In this document: in pieces, positions 52,956-63,087 of the stretch
How the letters are laid out: each line of letters begins with the position of its first letter
Position numbering within the stretch: position 1 is the stretch's first letter
Source of the DNA: JANQPX01 sp965222015
GTDB taxonomy: Bacteria; Pseudomonadota; Alphaproteobacteria; Geminicoccales; Geminicoccaceae
Direction of reading: 5' to 3'
DNA length: 64,000 bases
Assembly: GCA_965222015.1 (NCBI GenBank)
Contig: CBDCTL010000024.1
Coordinates: 496,001 to 560,000 of the forward strand
Translations under genes and position numbers: made by a program
Notes under the pieces: model-generated
Told to the model about the DNA's origin: nothing
What the model saw: only the letters and a program-made list of their open reading frames with translations
Database searches by the model: none

Positions 52956-54192
52956 ATGAATCCTGCACTTCAAGGATTGCTTACCATTGTCCTGGGTGTC
53001 GGCGGCTGTATCGGATATTTCTATTTCTCCAATCAATTCCTGGACAAGGTCCTCTATCCGGCCACCGGGCCCAATGCCGGGCGCAACATCAACCGCGCCA
53101 ACCAGATCCGTCCCTGGCTGTTCCTGTTCCCGGCGATCTTCGCTCTTGGCCTCTATCTCGCCTATCCCGTGTTCGAGACGCTCAGGCTGAGCCTGACCGA
53201 TCGCAGCCAGGACGGCGCCTTCGTGGGGCTGGCCAACTACAGCCAGATGTTCGGCGAGGGCAAATTCTGGGAGGCGCTCAGCAACAACATGCTGTGGCTG
53301 ATCGTGGTGCCTGCGGCTTCGACGGCGTTCGGCCTGCTAGCCGCGCAGCTCACCGACCGCATCGCCTGGGGCAGCCTGGCCAAGTCGCTGATCTTCATGC
53401 CGATGGCGATCTCCTTCGTCGGCGCGTCGGTGATCTTCAAGCTGATCTACGACACCCGCCCGGTCGAATCGCAGCCAGATCGGCATCCTGAACGCAGTCT
53501 GGCTGCAGTTCGAAGGCGGGATCGGCTCGTTCCTGTTCCTGCGCCTCCTGCCGGCCATCATGCTGCTCGCCTTCGCCGGCGATCGTCGCCTATGTCGGCT
53601 ACATCCTCTGCCGGCCGTTCTGGAACGCGGCCTATCGCGGGGGATCGGCGGTGATGAAGGCCCTTCGCGCAGTGCGGGCCTGGTCGCTCTCTACTTCGTC
53701 GGGCTCTCTTTGATGAACGTGCTCGATGTCTTCACCATGAGCTTTCCCTATGGCGAGCCGCAGACCTGGCTGACACTTCCCTTTTACAACAACTTCTTTC
53801 TGATGGTGGTGCTGATCTGGATCCAGACCGGCTTCGCCATGGTCATCCTCTCGGCTGCGCTTCGCGGCATTCCCGAAGAGACGGTCGAAGCCGCGATCAT
53901 CGACGGCGCCAATCCCTTCCAGGTCTTCTTCTCGATCAAGGTGCCGCAGATCATGGGCACGATCGTCGTCGTCTGGACCACGATCACGCTGGTCGTGCTC
54001 AAGGTGTTCGACATCGTCTTCGCGATGACCAACGGCCAGTGGGAGACGCAGGTGCTGGCCAATTACATGTTCGACAAGCTGTTCCGCGCCAATGACTGGG
54101 GGGTGGGCTCGGCCAGTGCGATCATCATCATGCTGCTGGTGTCGCCGATCCTGATCTGGAACGTCTACAACGTGCGCAAGGAGATGCGGTGA
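52956..54192 (+). pseudogene. aglF: Alpha-glucoside ABC permease AglF-like, three frameshifts
   Basis: The first 170 codons read well (ANQIRPWLFLFPAIFALGLY; NMLWLIVVPAASTAFGLLAA; SLIFMPMAISFVGASVIFKL). The frame changes near 53470, near 53580 and again before 53690. The joined product continues as IGILNAVWLQFEGGIGSF, YVGYILCRPFWNAAYRGG, and finally LVALYFVGLSLMNVLDVFTM to the MalF-type EAA loop GIPEETVEAAIIDGANPFQV. Compared with rhizobial AglF there is a 60-residue extra membrane segment before TWLTLPFYNNFFLMV. The start has GGGGGAA upstream. As annotated, no functional permease is made from one frame. Confidence 0.85.
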
Positions 54193-55355
54193 TGGACGGC
54201 ATGGCCGGCACCAAATCCACGCTGACATGGGCGGTGCACATCTCGGTGGCGCTCCTGGTCGTTCTCTGGCTCTTTCCCACGGTCGGGCTGTTCGTTTCCT
54301 CGTTCAGAACCGCCGATCAGATTTCGGGCTCCGGCTGGTGGGCGGCCATGTTCCCGGCGGAGCAGAACGAGGTGCTGCGCGCCGCCGATCCCGACGACCA
54401 CCGGGTCGAGGACGGCGACGCCTTCGTCGTCTCGGGCAACGTCTTCGCCGAGGCCGGCGAGGAGCCGGGGAGCAAGATCATCAGCATCTGGGGCACGTCA
54501 TCGCGCGCTATCTCGGACTATGCGCCCGGCGAGACCGCGGACCTTGGCGATGGCGAGACCATGACGCTGGAGGCGAATGGCGACTATGTCTGGCGCGGCA
54601 ATGACGACCAGATCTCCGGCCGCGGTCAGCGCTTGTTCGTCACGGCGGAAGCGCCGCCCGAATTCACCACCGAGAATTACGACACCGTGCTCGCCAGCGG
54701 CTCCGGCAGCGACAATATGGCCAGCGCGTTCTTCGCCACGCTGACGGTCACGATTCCCGCGACGATCATCCCGATCGTCGTCGCCGCCTTCGCCGCCTAT
54801 GCACTCGCCTGGATGGATTTTCCCGGAAGGGCGCTGTTGGTGGCGGTTGTGGTGGGGCTCCTGGTCGTGCCGCTTCAGCTGGCGCTGATCCCGCTGCTTC
54901 GCCTGCATCTGGGCATCGGCATCGGCAAGGGCTATCTCGGCGTCTGGCTCGCCCATACCGCCTTCGGCATGCCGCTCGCCATCTATCTCCTGCGCAACTA
55001 CATGGTCGGGCTGCCGCGCGACATCATCGAGAACGCCAAGGTGGACGGCGCGACCGATTTCCAGATCTTCACCAAGATCATCCTCCCGCTGTCCTTTCCG
55101 GCGCTCGCCTCCTTCGCCATCTTCCAGTTTCTCTGGACCTGGAACGATCTGCTGGTCGCGCGCGTGTTCCTGGTGGATGCGACCGGCGAGACCACTGTCA
55201 TGACCAACCAGATCGTGGAGCTTCTCGGCACCCGAGGCGGCAATTGGGAAATTCTGGCGACCGCGGCCTTCGTCTCGATCGCCGTACCGCTGGTGGTGTT
55301 CTTCGCCATGCAGCGCTATCTCGTGCGCGGCCTGCTCGCCGGCTCGGTGAAGTAG
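54192..55355 (+). CDS. aglG: Alpha-glucoside ABC transporter permease
   Basis: 387 aa from the ATG at 54192, overlapping the aglF stop by one base; a GTG at 54189 is an alternative. Membrane helices at about 12-38 and then a roughly 130-residue extracytoplasmic insertion (residues about 50-180, with GETADLGDGETMTLEANGDY) before five more helices. This large loop is a feature of AglG proteins. The EAA loop is GLPRDIIENAKVDGATDFQI. Frame intact, unlike its partner gene. Confidence 0.9.
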   Translation: MDGMAGTKSTLTWAVHISVALLVVLWLFPTVGLFVSSFRTADQISGSGWWAAMFPAEQNEVLRAADPDDHRVEDGDAFVVSGNVFAEAGEEPGSKIISIWGTSSRAISDYAPGETADLGDGETMTLEANGDYVWRGNDDQISGRGQRLFVTAEAPPEFTTENYDTVLASGSGSDNMASAFFATLTVTIPATIIPIVVAAFAAYALAWMDFPGRALLVAVVVGLLVVPLQLALIPLLRLHLGIGIGKGYLGVWLAHTAFGMPLAIYLLRNYMVGLPRDIIENAKVDGATDFQIFTKIILPLSFPALASFAIFQFLWTWNDLLVARVFLVDATGETTVMTNQIVELLGTRGGNWEILATAAFVSIAVPLVVFFAMQRYLVRGLLAGSVK

Positions 55356-55364
55356 GAGGGCGGG

Positions 55365-55433
55365 ATGATCGACGAAAACATCATCGGCGCCGTGCCGGCC
55401 GCGACTGAGAACGTGAAGAAGAGGGACGCCTGA
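55365..55433 (+). CDS. 22-codon open reading frame between aglG and aglK
   Basis: An ATG at 55365 follows a strong GGAGGG SD and encodes MIDENIIGAVPAATENVKKR ending in DA. It stops in a TGATG overlap with the aglK ATG. The arrangement suggests it couples aglK translation to the upstream genes, or is a genuine small protein. No homology was recognised. It could also be a remnant of a longer aglG C-terminus or chance. Confidence 0.4.
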   Translation: MIDENIIGAVPAATENVKKRDA

Positions 55434-56560
55434 TGGCCGATTTGAAACTGACAAGCGTCGACAAGTCCTACGGCCCGGTCGACGTGCTCAAGGACATCGA
55501 TCTCGAGATCGACACAGGCGAGCTGATCGTGTTCGTGGGTCCGTCGGGCTGCGGCAAGTCCACGCTCCTGCGCATGATCGCGGGCCTGGAAAAAATCACC
55601 GGCGGCACGCTCGAGATCGACGGCGTCGTCGTGAACGACATCCCGCCCTCCCAGCGCGGCATCGCCATGGTGTTCCAGTCCTACGCGCTCTACCCGCATA
55701 TGACCGTGCGCGACAATATGAGCTTCGCGCTCAAGATCGCGAAAATGTCCGCGGACCAGATCGACCAGCGCGTCGACCAGGCGGCGAAGACGCTGCAGCT
55801 GCACAACCTACTCGACCGGCTGCCCAAGGAGCTCTCCGGCGGCCAGCGCCAGCGCGTCGCCATCGGCCGCTCGATCGTGCGCGACCCGAAGGTCTATCTG
55901 TTCGACGAGCCGCTCTCCAACCTGGACGCGGCGCTCCGCGTCGCCACCCGCATCCAGATCGCGCAGCTGAAGGAGGACATGCCCGGCTCGACCATGATCT
56001 ACGTGACCCATGATCAGGTCGAGGCGATGACCCTCGCCTCCCGCATCGTGGTGCTCGCCGGCGGCGGCATCGCCCAGGTCGGCGCCCCGCTCGACCTCTA
56101 CGAAAAACCGGAAAACGAGTTCGTCGCCCAGTTCATCGGCTCGCCCAAGATGAACCTACTTCCCGGCAGGATCACCGGCACCGGCCAGCAGACCACGATC
56201 CAGCTCGCCGACGGCGGCGAGGCGGTCTCCGACGTGCCGTCGCGCGACGAGGACAAGGGCAAGGAGGTGAACATCGGCATCCGCCCCGAAGATTTCGTCG
56301 AGGCCGAGGGCGACGGCCGCTTCATCTATCACGGCAAGGTGGACTTCATCGAAGCGCTGGGCGAGGTGACGCTCCTCTATTTCCACGCCGAGGGCGGCGA
56401 GCCGCCGGTGATCGGCAAGCTCTCCGGCATCCACAAGGATCTGCGCGGCAAGGACGTGCGCATGACCGCCGATCCCTCGAAGGTCCACGTCTTCCACGAC
56501 ACCCAGTCCCTCCTCTACCGCGACCGCCCGATCAAGCGGATCCAGTCCGGCCTGCACTGA
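55433..56560 (+). CDS. aglK: Alpha-glucoside ABC transporter ATP-binding protein (MalK/UgpC family)
   Basis: 375 aa. Walker A GPSGCGKST, Q-loop MVFQSYALYPHMTVRDNMSF, signature LSGGQRQRVAIGRSIVR, Walker B VYLFDEPLSNLDAALRV, H-loop VTHDQVEAMTLA. The C-terminal regulatory TOBE region (about 240-375, NIGIRPEDFVEAEGDGRFIY) is typical of MalK-type ATPases. It is coupled to the 22-codon frame upstream. It serves AglF/AglG. Confidence 0.94.
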   Translation: MADLKLTSVDKSYGPVDVLKDIDLEIDTGELIVFVGPSGCGKSTLLRMIAGLEKITGGTLEIDGVVVNDIPPSQRGIAMVFQSYALYPHMTVRDNMSFALKIAKMSADQIDQRVDQAAKTLQLHNLLDRLPKELSGGQRQRVAIGRSIVRDPKVYLFDEPLSNLDAALRVATRIQIAQLKEDMPGSTMIYVTHDQVEAMTLASRIVVLAGGGIAQVGAPLDLYEKPENEFVAQFIGSPKMNLLPGRITGTGQQTTIQLADGGEAVSDVPSRDEDKGKEVNIGIRPEDFVEAEGDGRFIYHGKVDFIEALGEVTLLYFHAEGGEPPVIGKLSGIHKDLRGKDVRMTADPSKVHVFHDTQSLLYRDRPIKRIQSGLH

Positions 56561-56649
56561 GGCGCGTTCGCGATTGCCTTTCGCGCCTGCTAGACATGGC
56601 GGGCGGCGCGTTGCTGCACCTTGTTCGAGGCCCAGAGCGAAAGGACGCC

Positions 56650-58470
56650 ATGATCGACCGGCCCGCCCGTCACGCCATGCCCTTCGGCGCCCTTCCCGAC
56701 GGCGAAGGTGCCGTCGAGTTCAGGCTCTGGGCGCCGGACCAGGAGGCGATCGGCCTGGTCCTCGACGGCGCCGATCAGCCCCTGGCCATGGTCAGGGACG
56801 GGGATGGTTTTTTCGCGCTTTCCACCGAGCGGGCGGCGCCCGGCAGCCGCTATCGCTTCCGCCTTGCGGATGGCATGGAGGTGCCGGATCCCGCGTCCCG
56901 CTTTCAGCCGGACGACGTCCACGGGCCGAGCGAGGTGATCGATCCGCTCGCCTTTGAATGGCGAACGCCTGGCTGGTCCGGCCGTCCCTTCGAGGAGGTG
57001 GTGCTCTACGAGCTCCACCTCGGCACGTTCAGCTCCGAGGGCAGCTATGACGGCCTGCGAAAGAAGCTCGATCATTTGGAAAAGCTCGGGGTCACCGCGA
57101 TCGAGCTGATGCCGCTCGCCGATTTCTCCGGGCAGCGTAATTGGGGCTATGACGGCGTGCTGCCCTTCGCCCCGGACGGCGCCTATGGCCGCCCCGACAA
57201 CCTCAAAGCTCTGATCGACGCCTGCCACGAACGCAGCCTGATGATTTTTTTGGACGTGGTCTACAACCACTTCGGGCCGGACGGTAATTTCTTGGGACTT
57301 TACGCTGGCGGGTTTTTCGACGACGCCGTCGACACGCCCTGGGGACCGGCGATCGACTACAGCCGCCGCCCAGTGCGCGACTTCGCGCTGCACAACGTCC
57401 TCTACTGGCTGGAGGAATACCGCTTCGACGGGCTGCGCTTCGACGCGGTCGACCAGATCCGGGACGAGAGCCAATGTCACATTTTGGTTGAGATTGCCGA
57501 AACCGCACGCAAAAAATTCGAGGGCGAGCGCGAGGTGCATCTGGTGCTGGAGAACGACGCCAATCTCGCCCGCCTGCTGCCGCGGGACGAGTGCTGGCGC
57601 CCCCGCCTCTATGATGCCCAGTGGAACGACGACTTCCACCATGTCGCCCATCACGTCCTGACCGGCGAAGCGGGCGGGTACTATGCCGACTATGCCGAGG
57701 ACGCGGTGCGGAAGCTGGCGGAAGCGCTGGCGACCGGCTTCGTCTATCAGGGCCAGCCGTCCGCCTATCGAGATGGCGAGCGCCGCGGCGAGCCCAGCGC
57801 CGGCCTGCCGCCCGCCGCCTTCGTCACCTTTCTGCAGAACCACGACCAGATCGGCAACCGCGCGTTCGGCGAGCGGCTGACCACCCTTGCCGAGGCGGCG
57901 CCTCTGCGCGCGCTGACCGCCATCCTGCTGCTCGCCCCGCAGACACCCATGCTGTTCATGGGCGAGGAATGGGCAAGCCGCCAGCCGTTTCGCTTCTTCA
58001 CCGACTTCCGGGACGAGCTCGCAGACGCCGTGCGCGAGGGGCGGCGGCGGGAATTCGGCCGCTTTCCGGAATTCGCCGATCCCGCCATGCGGGCGCGCAT
58101 TCCCGACCCCAACGATCTCGCCAGTTTCGATGCCTCCAGGCTTGACTGGCAGGCGCTGGATCAGCCGGACCACGCCGACTGGCTGGATTTCACGACGGCG
58201 CTGCTCGCCATCCGAAAGTCGCGCATCACGCCGCTCCTGCCGACGATCGGAGGCCATGCCGGGGAGGCGGCGATGCTCGGTGAGCGCGCCTTTCAGGTGA
58301 GCTGGCGTGCAGGTGGGCGACGGCTCACGCTCCTCGCCAATCTGGGTGACCAGCGGGTTGATCCGCCGAGGTCGCCCGACGGCGACGAGATCTACGCCAC
58401 GCCGGCGGAGGCGGCTGGATCATCGGCGCTCGACCCTTGGGCGGCGCACTGGCGGATCGGCCCGGCATGA
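56650..58470 (+). CDS. treZ: Malto-oligosyltrehalose trehalohydrolase
   Basis: 606 aa GH13 enzyme that releases trehalose from maltooligosyltrehalose. ATG at 56650 with AAAGGA; the open frame extends to 56596 without support. The N-terminal CBM48-like domain (VEFRLWAPDQEAIGLVLDGA) precedes the barrel with VVLYELHLGTFSSEGSYDGL, nucleophile Asp265 in GLRFDAVDQIRDESQ, acid/base Glu301 in HLVLENDAN, and FLQNHDQIGNRAFGERL. TreZ, MalQ and TreY genes overlap, so the three are one unit. Confidence 0.95.
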   Translation: MIDRPARHAMPFGALPDGEGAVEFRLWAPDQEAIGLVLDGADQPLAMVRDGDGFFALSTERAAPGSRYRFRLADGMEVPDPASRFQPDDVHGPSEVIDPLAFEWRTPGWSGRPFEEVVLYELHLGTFSSEGSYDGLRKKLDHLEKLGVTAIELMPLADFSGQRNWGYDGVLPFAPDGAYGRPDNLKALIDACHERSLMIFLDVVYNHFGPDGNFLGLYAGGFFDDAVDTPWGPAIDYSRRPVRDFALHNVLYWLEEYRFDGLRFDAVDQIRDESQCHILVEIAETARKKFEGEREVHLVLENDANLARLLPRDECWRPRLYDAQWNDDFHHVAHHVLTGEAGGYYADYAEDAVRKLAEALATGFVYQGQPSAYRDGERRGEPSAGLPPAAFVTFLQNHDQIGNRAFGERLTTLAEAAPLRALTAILLLAPQTPMLFMGEEWASRQPFRFFTDFRDELADAVREGRRREFGRFPEFADPAMRARIPDPNDLASFDASRLDWQALDQPDHADWLDFTTALLAIRKSRITPLLPTIGGHAGEAAMLGERAFQVSWRAGGRRLTLLANLGDQRVDPPRSPDGDEIYATPAEAAGSSALDPWAAHWRIGPA

Positions 58471-60329
58471 CCGCGGACATCGCCGATCTGCAAAAGCGCG
58501 CCGAGGCCGCAGGCCTGCAGCTCCGCCACAGCGATGCTTTCGGCAAGACGATCGAGGTTTCGAAGCAAACCCTTCGCCACGTTCTGAATGCCCTCGGCAC
58601 CGCCTTCCCGCCGCCACCTGAGACGCCGGCCCGACGCGCCCGGCCGCGGCGCGGTTTCACCATGGCGGATCTCGGCCATGACCGGCTCTTCGGCCTTTCG
58701 GTGCAGCTCTACGGTCTGCGCAGCCGGCGGAATTGGGGCATCGGCGACTTCACCGACCTCGCGACCCTGGCGGCGATCATGGCGGACCAGGGGGCGGCCG
58801 CGATCGGCGTCAATCCGCTGCACGCGCTCTTTCCCGCCGAGCCCGGCCATTGCAGCCCCTATTCGCCGTCATCGCGCCAGTTCCTGAACCCGCTCTATAT
58901 CGACCCGGAGGCCGCGCCTGGCTGGGAAGCCGTCCGCTCCGAGGTCATGGGCAGGGGGAAGGGCGCCTTCGCAGGTGATCTCGAACGGGCACGCGCCGCC
59001 GAACTGATCGACTACCCCCTGGTCGCCTCGCTGAAACGGCAGGCACTTCTGGCGACGTTCGGGGCATTCGAGAAAAGCGATCACCCGGAACATGCGACCT
59101 TCGACGCCTTCGTCGAACGGGGCGGGGAGAACCTCGAACACTTCGCCATCTTCGAAGCCCTGCACGAGCACGCCCTGGCCGGTGGTCTCGGCTGGTCCTG
59201 GCGGGACTGGTCCGAAGGGCTCGGCGACCCTTCGAGCGAGGCCGTCCTGCGCTTCGCCGATCAGCATACCGAACGCATCCGCTTCAGCCAGTATCTGCAA
59301 TGGCTCGCGGACCGGCAGCTCGCCCTAGCGCAGGAGCGCGCCCTGGCGGCCGGCATGCCGATCGGCATCTATCGCGATCTGGCCGTGGCGGTCGATCCCT
59401 CGGGGGCGGCCGCCTGGTCCCATCAGGGCGCCGTGGTCTCAGGCGTCACGGTCGGCGCGCCGCCGGATCAGTTCAACCCGCTCGGCCAGAACTGGGGCCT
59501 CGCCCCCTTTTCGCCGGCCGGGCTGCACGCGGACGCGAACAATCCCCTACGCGCCGATATCGAAGCCAATATGCGCCATGCCGGCGCCCTTCGCATCGAT
59601 CACGTCATGGGACTGATGCGCCTCTTCTGGATCCCGGAAGGAGCGCCCCCCGAAGCCGGTGCCTATATGCGCTACCCGCTCGACCGCCTGCTCGCCATGA
59701 TCGGCGCCGCGTCGCGCGAACGGCGCTGCCTGATGATCGGCGAGGATCTGGGCACGGTCGCCCCGGGCTTTCGCCGAAGGATGAGTGCTGTCGGGCTGAT
59801 GTCCTATCGCCTGCTCTATTTCGAACGCCAGGCGTCCGGCGCCCTGACGCCGCCTTCGCGCTATCCGCGAAACGCGCTGGTGTCGGTGTCGACCCACGAC
59901 CTGCCGACGCTTCAGGGGTTCTGGCAGGCGCGCGATCTCGACTGGCGGGACCGGCTCGGCCTGCACCCGTCGGAAGCCGCACGGGACGCCGCCCGCCTCG
60001 ATCGCGAGCGCGACAAGGAGGTGTTGCGCCGCGCCTTCGACAAGGCCGGCATGGCGCTCGGCTCCGCGCCTGAGCCGGATGATCTGACGCTCGCCGCGCA
60101 CCGTTATCTCGCTGCCACACCGTCGCGGCTGATGATGGTGCAGATCGAGGACGTGCTGGGCGAGGTCGAGCAAGCCAACCTGCCGGGCACGATCGATGAG
60201 CATCCCAACTGGCGGCGCCGGCTCCCGGTCATGATAGAGGATTTTTCGAGGCAGCCCATGCTCCGGAGAGTGGCCGAAATCATGAAGGCCTCCGGACGAA
60301 ACATCGGCGGACCGCGCATCGATGGCTGA
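58467..60329 (+). CDS. malQ: 4-alpha-glucanotransferase
   Basis: 620 aa GH77 amylomaltase that disproportionates malto-oligosaccharides. The ATG overlaps the treZ stop by 4 bases. SVQLYGLRSRRNWGIGDFTD, NPLHALFPAEPGHCSPYSPS, PIGIYRDLAVAVDPSGAAAW, the nucleophile Asp378 in LRIDHVMGLMRLFWIP, and Glu426 in MIGEDLGTVAPGFR are diagnostic. It probably recycles the short glucans left by TreY/TreZ. Confidence 0.95.
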   Translation: MTADIADLQKRAEAAGLQLRHSDAFGKTIEVSKQTLRHVLNALGTAFPPPPETPARRARPRRGFTMADLGHDRLFGLSVQLYGLRSRRNWGIGDFTDLATLAAIMADQGAAAIGVNPLHALFPAEPGHCSPYSPSSRQFLNPLYIDPEAAPGWEAVRSEVMGRGKGAFAGDLERARAAELIDYPLVASLKRQALLATFGAFEKSDHPEHATFDAFVERGGENLEHFAIFEALHEHALAGGLGWSWRDWSEGLGDPSSEAVLRFADQHTERIRFSQYLQWLADRQLALAQERALAAGMPIGIYRDLAVAVDPSGAAAWSHQGAVVSGVTVGAPPDQFNPLGQNWGLAPFSPAGLHADANNPLRADIEANMRHAGALRIDHVMGLMRLFWIPEGAPPEAGAYMRYPLDRLLAMIGAASRERRCLMIGEDLGTVAPGFRRRMSAVGLMSYRLLYFERQASGALTPPSRYPRNALVSVSTHDLPTLQGFWQARDLDWRDRLGLHPSEAARDAARLDRERDKEVLRRAFDKAGMALGSAPEPDDLTLAAHRYLAATPSRLMMVQIEDVLGEVEQANLPGTIDEHPNWRRRLPVMIEDFSRQPMLRRVAEIMKASGRNIGGPRIDG

Positions 60330-62961
60330 GCCTCCTGCCCTGCCGCGCGCCACCTACCGGGTCCAGTTCCGGGACGGCTTCGACTTCGCGGACGCAGTCG
60401 CGATCGTGCCCTATCTCGCCGATCTCGGCATCAGCCATCTCTACGCTTCGCCGATCTTCCAGGCCCGCACAGGCTCGACCCACGGCTATGACGCGGTCGA
60501 CGTCAATCGAATCGATCCGGCGCTCGGCGGCGAGGCCGGGTTCGATCCGCTCTGCCTCGCCCTTCGCGACCACGGCATGGGCCTTCTGCTCGACATCGTG
60601 CCCAACCATATGGGCGTCGGGCCGGATAACGGCTGGTGGCAGGACGTGCTGGCCAAAGGCCAGGCGAGCGAATTTGCCAACTTCTTCGACATCGACTGGG
60701 AAGCGGGCGGCGGCAGGCTGGTTCTCCCATTTCTCGGCGCGCCGCTCGCCGAGGTTCTGGCGGCAGGCGAGGTTTCCGCGGAGGTCGACGCGGACAGCGC
60801 AGCACCGGTCCTTCGCTATTACGACCATCGCTGGCCGATCGCCGAGGATAGTCTGGACGGACCCGCCGAGACCGAACGATCGCTCCAGGCCAGGCTCGAA
60901 CAGATCACGCGCGATCCGGCGGCCCTTTCGGCCCTGATCGAGCGGCAGGCCTACCGCCTCATCCACTGGCGGGACGGCCCGGCGCGCATCAATTACCGCC
61001 GTTTTTTCGAGGTCGACGATCTGGCGGCGCTCGCCATGGAGCGGGACGAGGTGTTCGAGGCGAGCCACCGGCTGCTGCTTCGCCTGATCGGCGAGCGCAA
61101 GGTGCAGGGCGTGCGCCTCGATCACATCGACGGCATGCTCGATCCGCTCGGCTACTGCCGGCGTCTGGCGAACGCCGCCGCGGCAGCCCTCGGCCTGCCC
61201 GCTCCGAGCCTGGACGATCTGCGTGCAGGCCGGCCGATCTATCTGGTGGCCGAAAAAATCCTCGGCCATGGCGAGGAGCTGCCGGCCGCGCTCATGGCCG
61301 CCGGCACCACCGGCTACGAACTCATGACGGCACTCGGCGAGCTGATGGTCGACCCTGCGGCCGAGGCGGCGTTCGACGACATCAAGACGGCCTTCGGCGG
61401 CGAGCAGCGCCCCTTCGCGACCATCGCCGCCGAGGCCAAGGTCGAGGTGCTGACGTCGAGCTTCGCCGGCGAACTCGACCGGTTGTCCTCGACGCTGCAC
61501 GCCCTGACGGAGGCGCATCCGGCGACGGCGGACCTCACGCGCGAAAAAGACTGCCGGGATGCGCTGATCAGGCTGATCACCGCCTTCCCCGTCTACCGAA
61601 GCTATGTCGGCCCGAACGGCGCGAGCGCCGAGGATCGACACTGGATCGGGAAGGCACTCGAGGCCGCCTCGATCCCGCCTCCGCTCGCCGACCTCCTCGA
61701 ACGGGTTCTCGCAGGCGCGGTTCCCGACGGCGCTCGTTTCGCTTTGGAGGACGCGCTCGGCTTCGCCATGAAGCTGCAATTGCTGACCGGGCCGGTGATG
61801 GCCAAGGCGGTCGAGGACCGGGCGTTTTACCGGGACGTCCGCCTGGTCTCGTTGAACGACGTCGGCGGCGAGCCCGCGGTCTTCGGCGGATCGATCGAGA
61901 ACTTTCATCGCTGGGTCGAAACCCGCCAGACACGTCAGCCCGCCGGCATGCTGACCACCGCCACCCACGACCACAAGCGCGGCGAGGATGTTCGAGCACG
62001 GCTGCATGTCCTCTCGGAAATGCCGGCGACCTGGCGCCGCGCGGTTCTGAACTGGCAGCGCCTGAACGCCGGTCTGGTCAAAACGATCGACGGTCGCCCG
62101 GCGCCTGGCGCCGAAGATCAGTATCTGATCTACCAGACCCTGCTCGGCATCTGGCCGCAGGGCCTCGAACCGTCGGACCGGGAAGGGCTCGAGCAGCTCG
62201 GCGAACGCCTGGTCGCCTATATGCAGAAAGCCAGCCGCGAAGCCGCGCAGCGCACCGCCTGGACCGCGGTCGACGACGCCTATGAGCAGGCCACGGTGCG
62301 ATTCGTCCGGACTTTGCTCGCCCCTGAAACGAGCCCGGCTTTCCTCGACGAACTGGTCGATTTCGCCGCCCGCCTCATGCGCCCGGGCATGGTCAACGGC
62401 CTCGCGCAGACCGCCTTGAAGCTGACACTGCCCGGCGTGCCCGACATCTATCGGGGAACCGAGATCTGGGACCTGAGCCTGGTCGACCCGGACAATCGGC
62501 GGCCGGTCGATTTTTCCTCATTGGCAGGCCTGCTCGACGGCGTGACGGACCTGCTCGCCGCACCGGATGATTGGAGTACGGGACTTATCAAGCAGCGGCT
62601 GATCCGCACCTTGCTGCAGCTCCGCAAGGCCGAGCCGGCACTGTTCGCAGCTGGTGATTATCTGCCGATCGACGCCGTCGGAACCCGTGCCGATCACGTC
62701 CTGGCGTTCGCCCGATCTCACGGCCGGCAAAGCCTGCTGATCGCCGTGCCGCGGCTGATGTCGGATCAATCGAGACGTGATCCCGACAGCGGAGAGACGG
62801 TGATCGACTGGGCCGACACGCGCCTGCTCCTGCCGACGCCGCTTCGCTCCAGGACCTGGAACGACGTTCTGACGGAGACCGGCGGCATGGAGGCCGAGAC
62901 GGACATCCCCCTCGCCAGGCCCACCGGACCCTTGCCGCTGGCTGTGCTGATGTCCGACTGA
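60322..62961 (+). CDS. treY: Malto-oligosyltrehalose synthase
   Basis: 879 aa GH13 enzyme that converts the reducing end of a glucan to a trehalose linkage. TYRVQFRDGFDFADAVAIVP, IVPNHMGVGPDNGWWQDVL, catalytic Asp267 in VRLDHIDGML, Glu311 in LVAEKILGHGEELP, and the C-terminal VPDIYRGTEIWDLSLVDPDN are TreY hallmarks. It overlaps malQ by 8 bases. With TreZ it makes trehalose from glycogen or malto-oligosaccharides. Confidence 0.95.
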   Translation: MAEPPALPRATYRVQFRDGFDFADAVAIVPYLADLGISHLYASPIFQARTGSTHGYDAVDVNRIDPALGGEAGFDPLCLALRDHGMGLLLDIVPNHMGVGPDNGWWQDVLAKGQASEFANFFDIDWEAGGGRLVLPFLGAPLAEVLAAGEVSAEVDADSAAPVLRYYDHRWPIAEDSLDGPAETERSLQARLEQITRDPAALSALIERQAYRLIHWRDGPARINYRRFFEVDDLAALAMERDEVFEASHRLLLRLIGERKVQGVRLDHIDGMLDPLGYCRRLANAAAAALGLPAPSLDDLRAGRPIYLVAEKILGHGEELPAALMAAGTTGYELMTALGELMVDPAAEAAFDDIKTAFGGEQRPFATIAAEAKVEVLTSSFAGELDRLSSTLHALTEAHPATADLTREKDCRDALIRLITAFPVYRSYVGPNGASAEDRHWIGKALEAASIPPPLADLLERVLAGAVPDGARFALEDALGFAMKLQLLTGPVMAKAVEDRAFYRDVRLVSLNDVGGEPAVFGGSIENFHRWVETRQTRQPAGMLTTATHDHKRGEDVRARLHVLSEMPATWRRAVLNWQRLNAGLVKTIDGRPAPGAEDQYLIYQTLLGIWPQGLEPSDREGLEQLGERLVAYMQKASREAAQRTAWTAVDDAYEQATVRFVRTLLAPETSPAFLDELVDFAARLMRPGMVNGLAQTALKLTLPGVPDIYRGTEIWDLSLVDPDNRRPVDFSSLAGLLDGVTDLLAAPDDWSTGLIKQRLIRTLLQLRKAEPALFAAGDYLPIDAVGTRADHVLAFARSHGRQSLLIAVPRLMSDQSRRDPDSGETVIDWADTRLLLPTPLRSRTWNDVLTETGGMEAETDIPLARPTGPLPLAVLMSD

Positions 62962-63087
62962 TGGGGTATCCATGCCGTTGCCGATTCCCGGCCCATGCTC
63001 GTCGACATGTCGGCCCGTCATGATGAAAAATCGGTACATCGGATGCTAGGATCGGTGGCATCTCAGGAAAAAGGGGATGGCTGACCC

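Noticed and set aside
60280..62007. Minus-strand open frame of 575 codons opposite treY
   Set aside because: Shadow of treY, whose catalytic motifs are intact on the plus strand.
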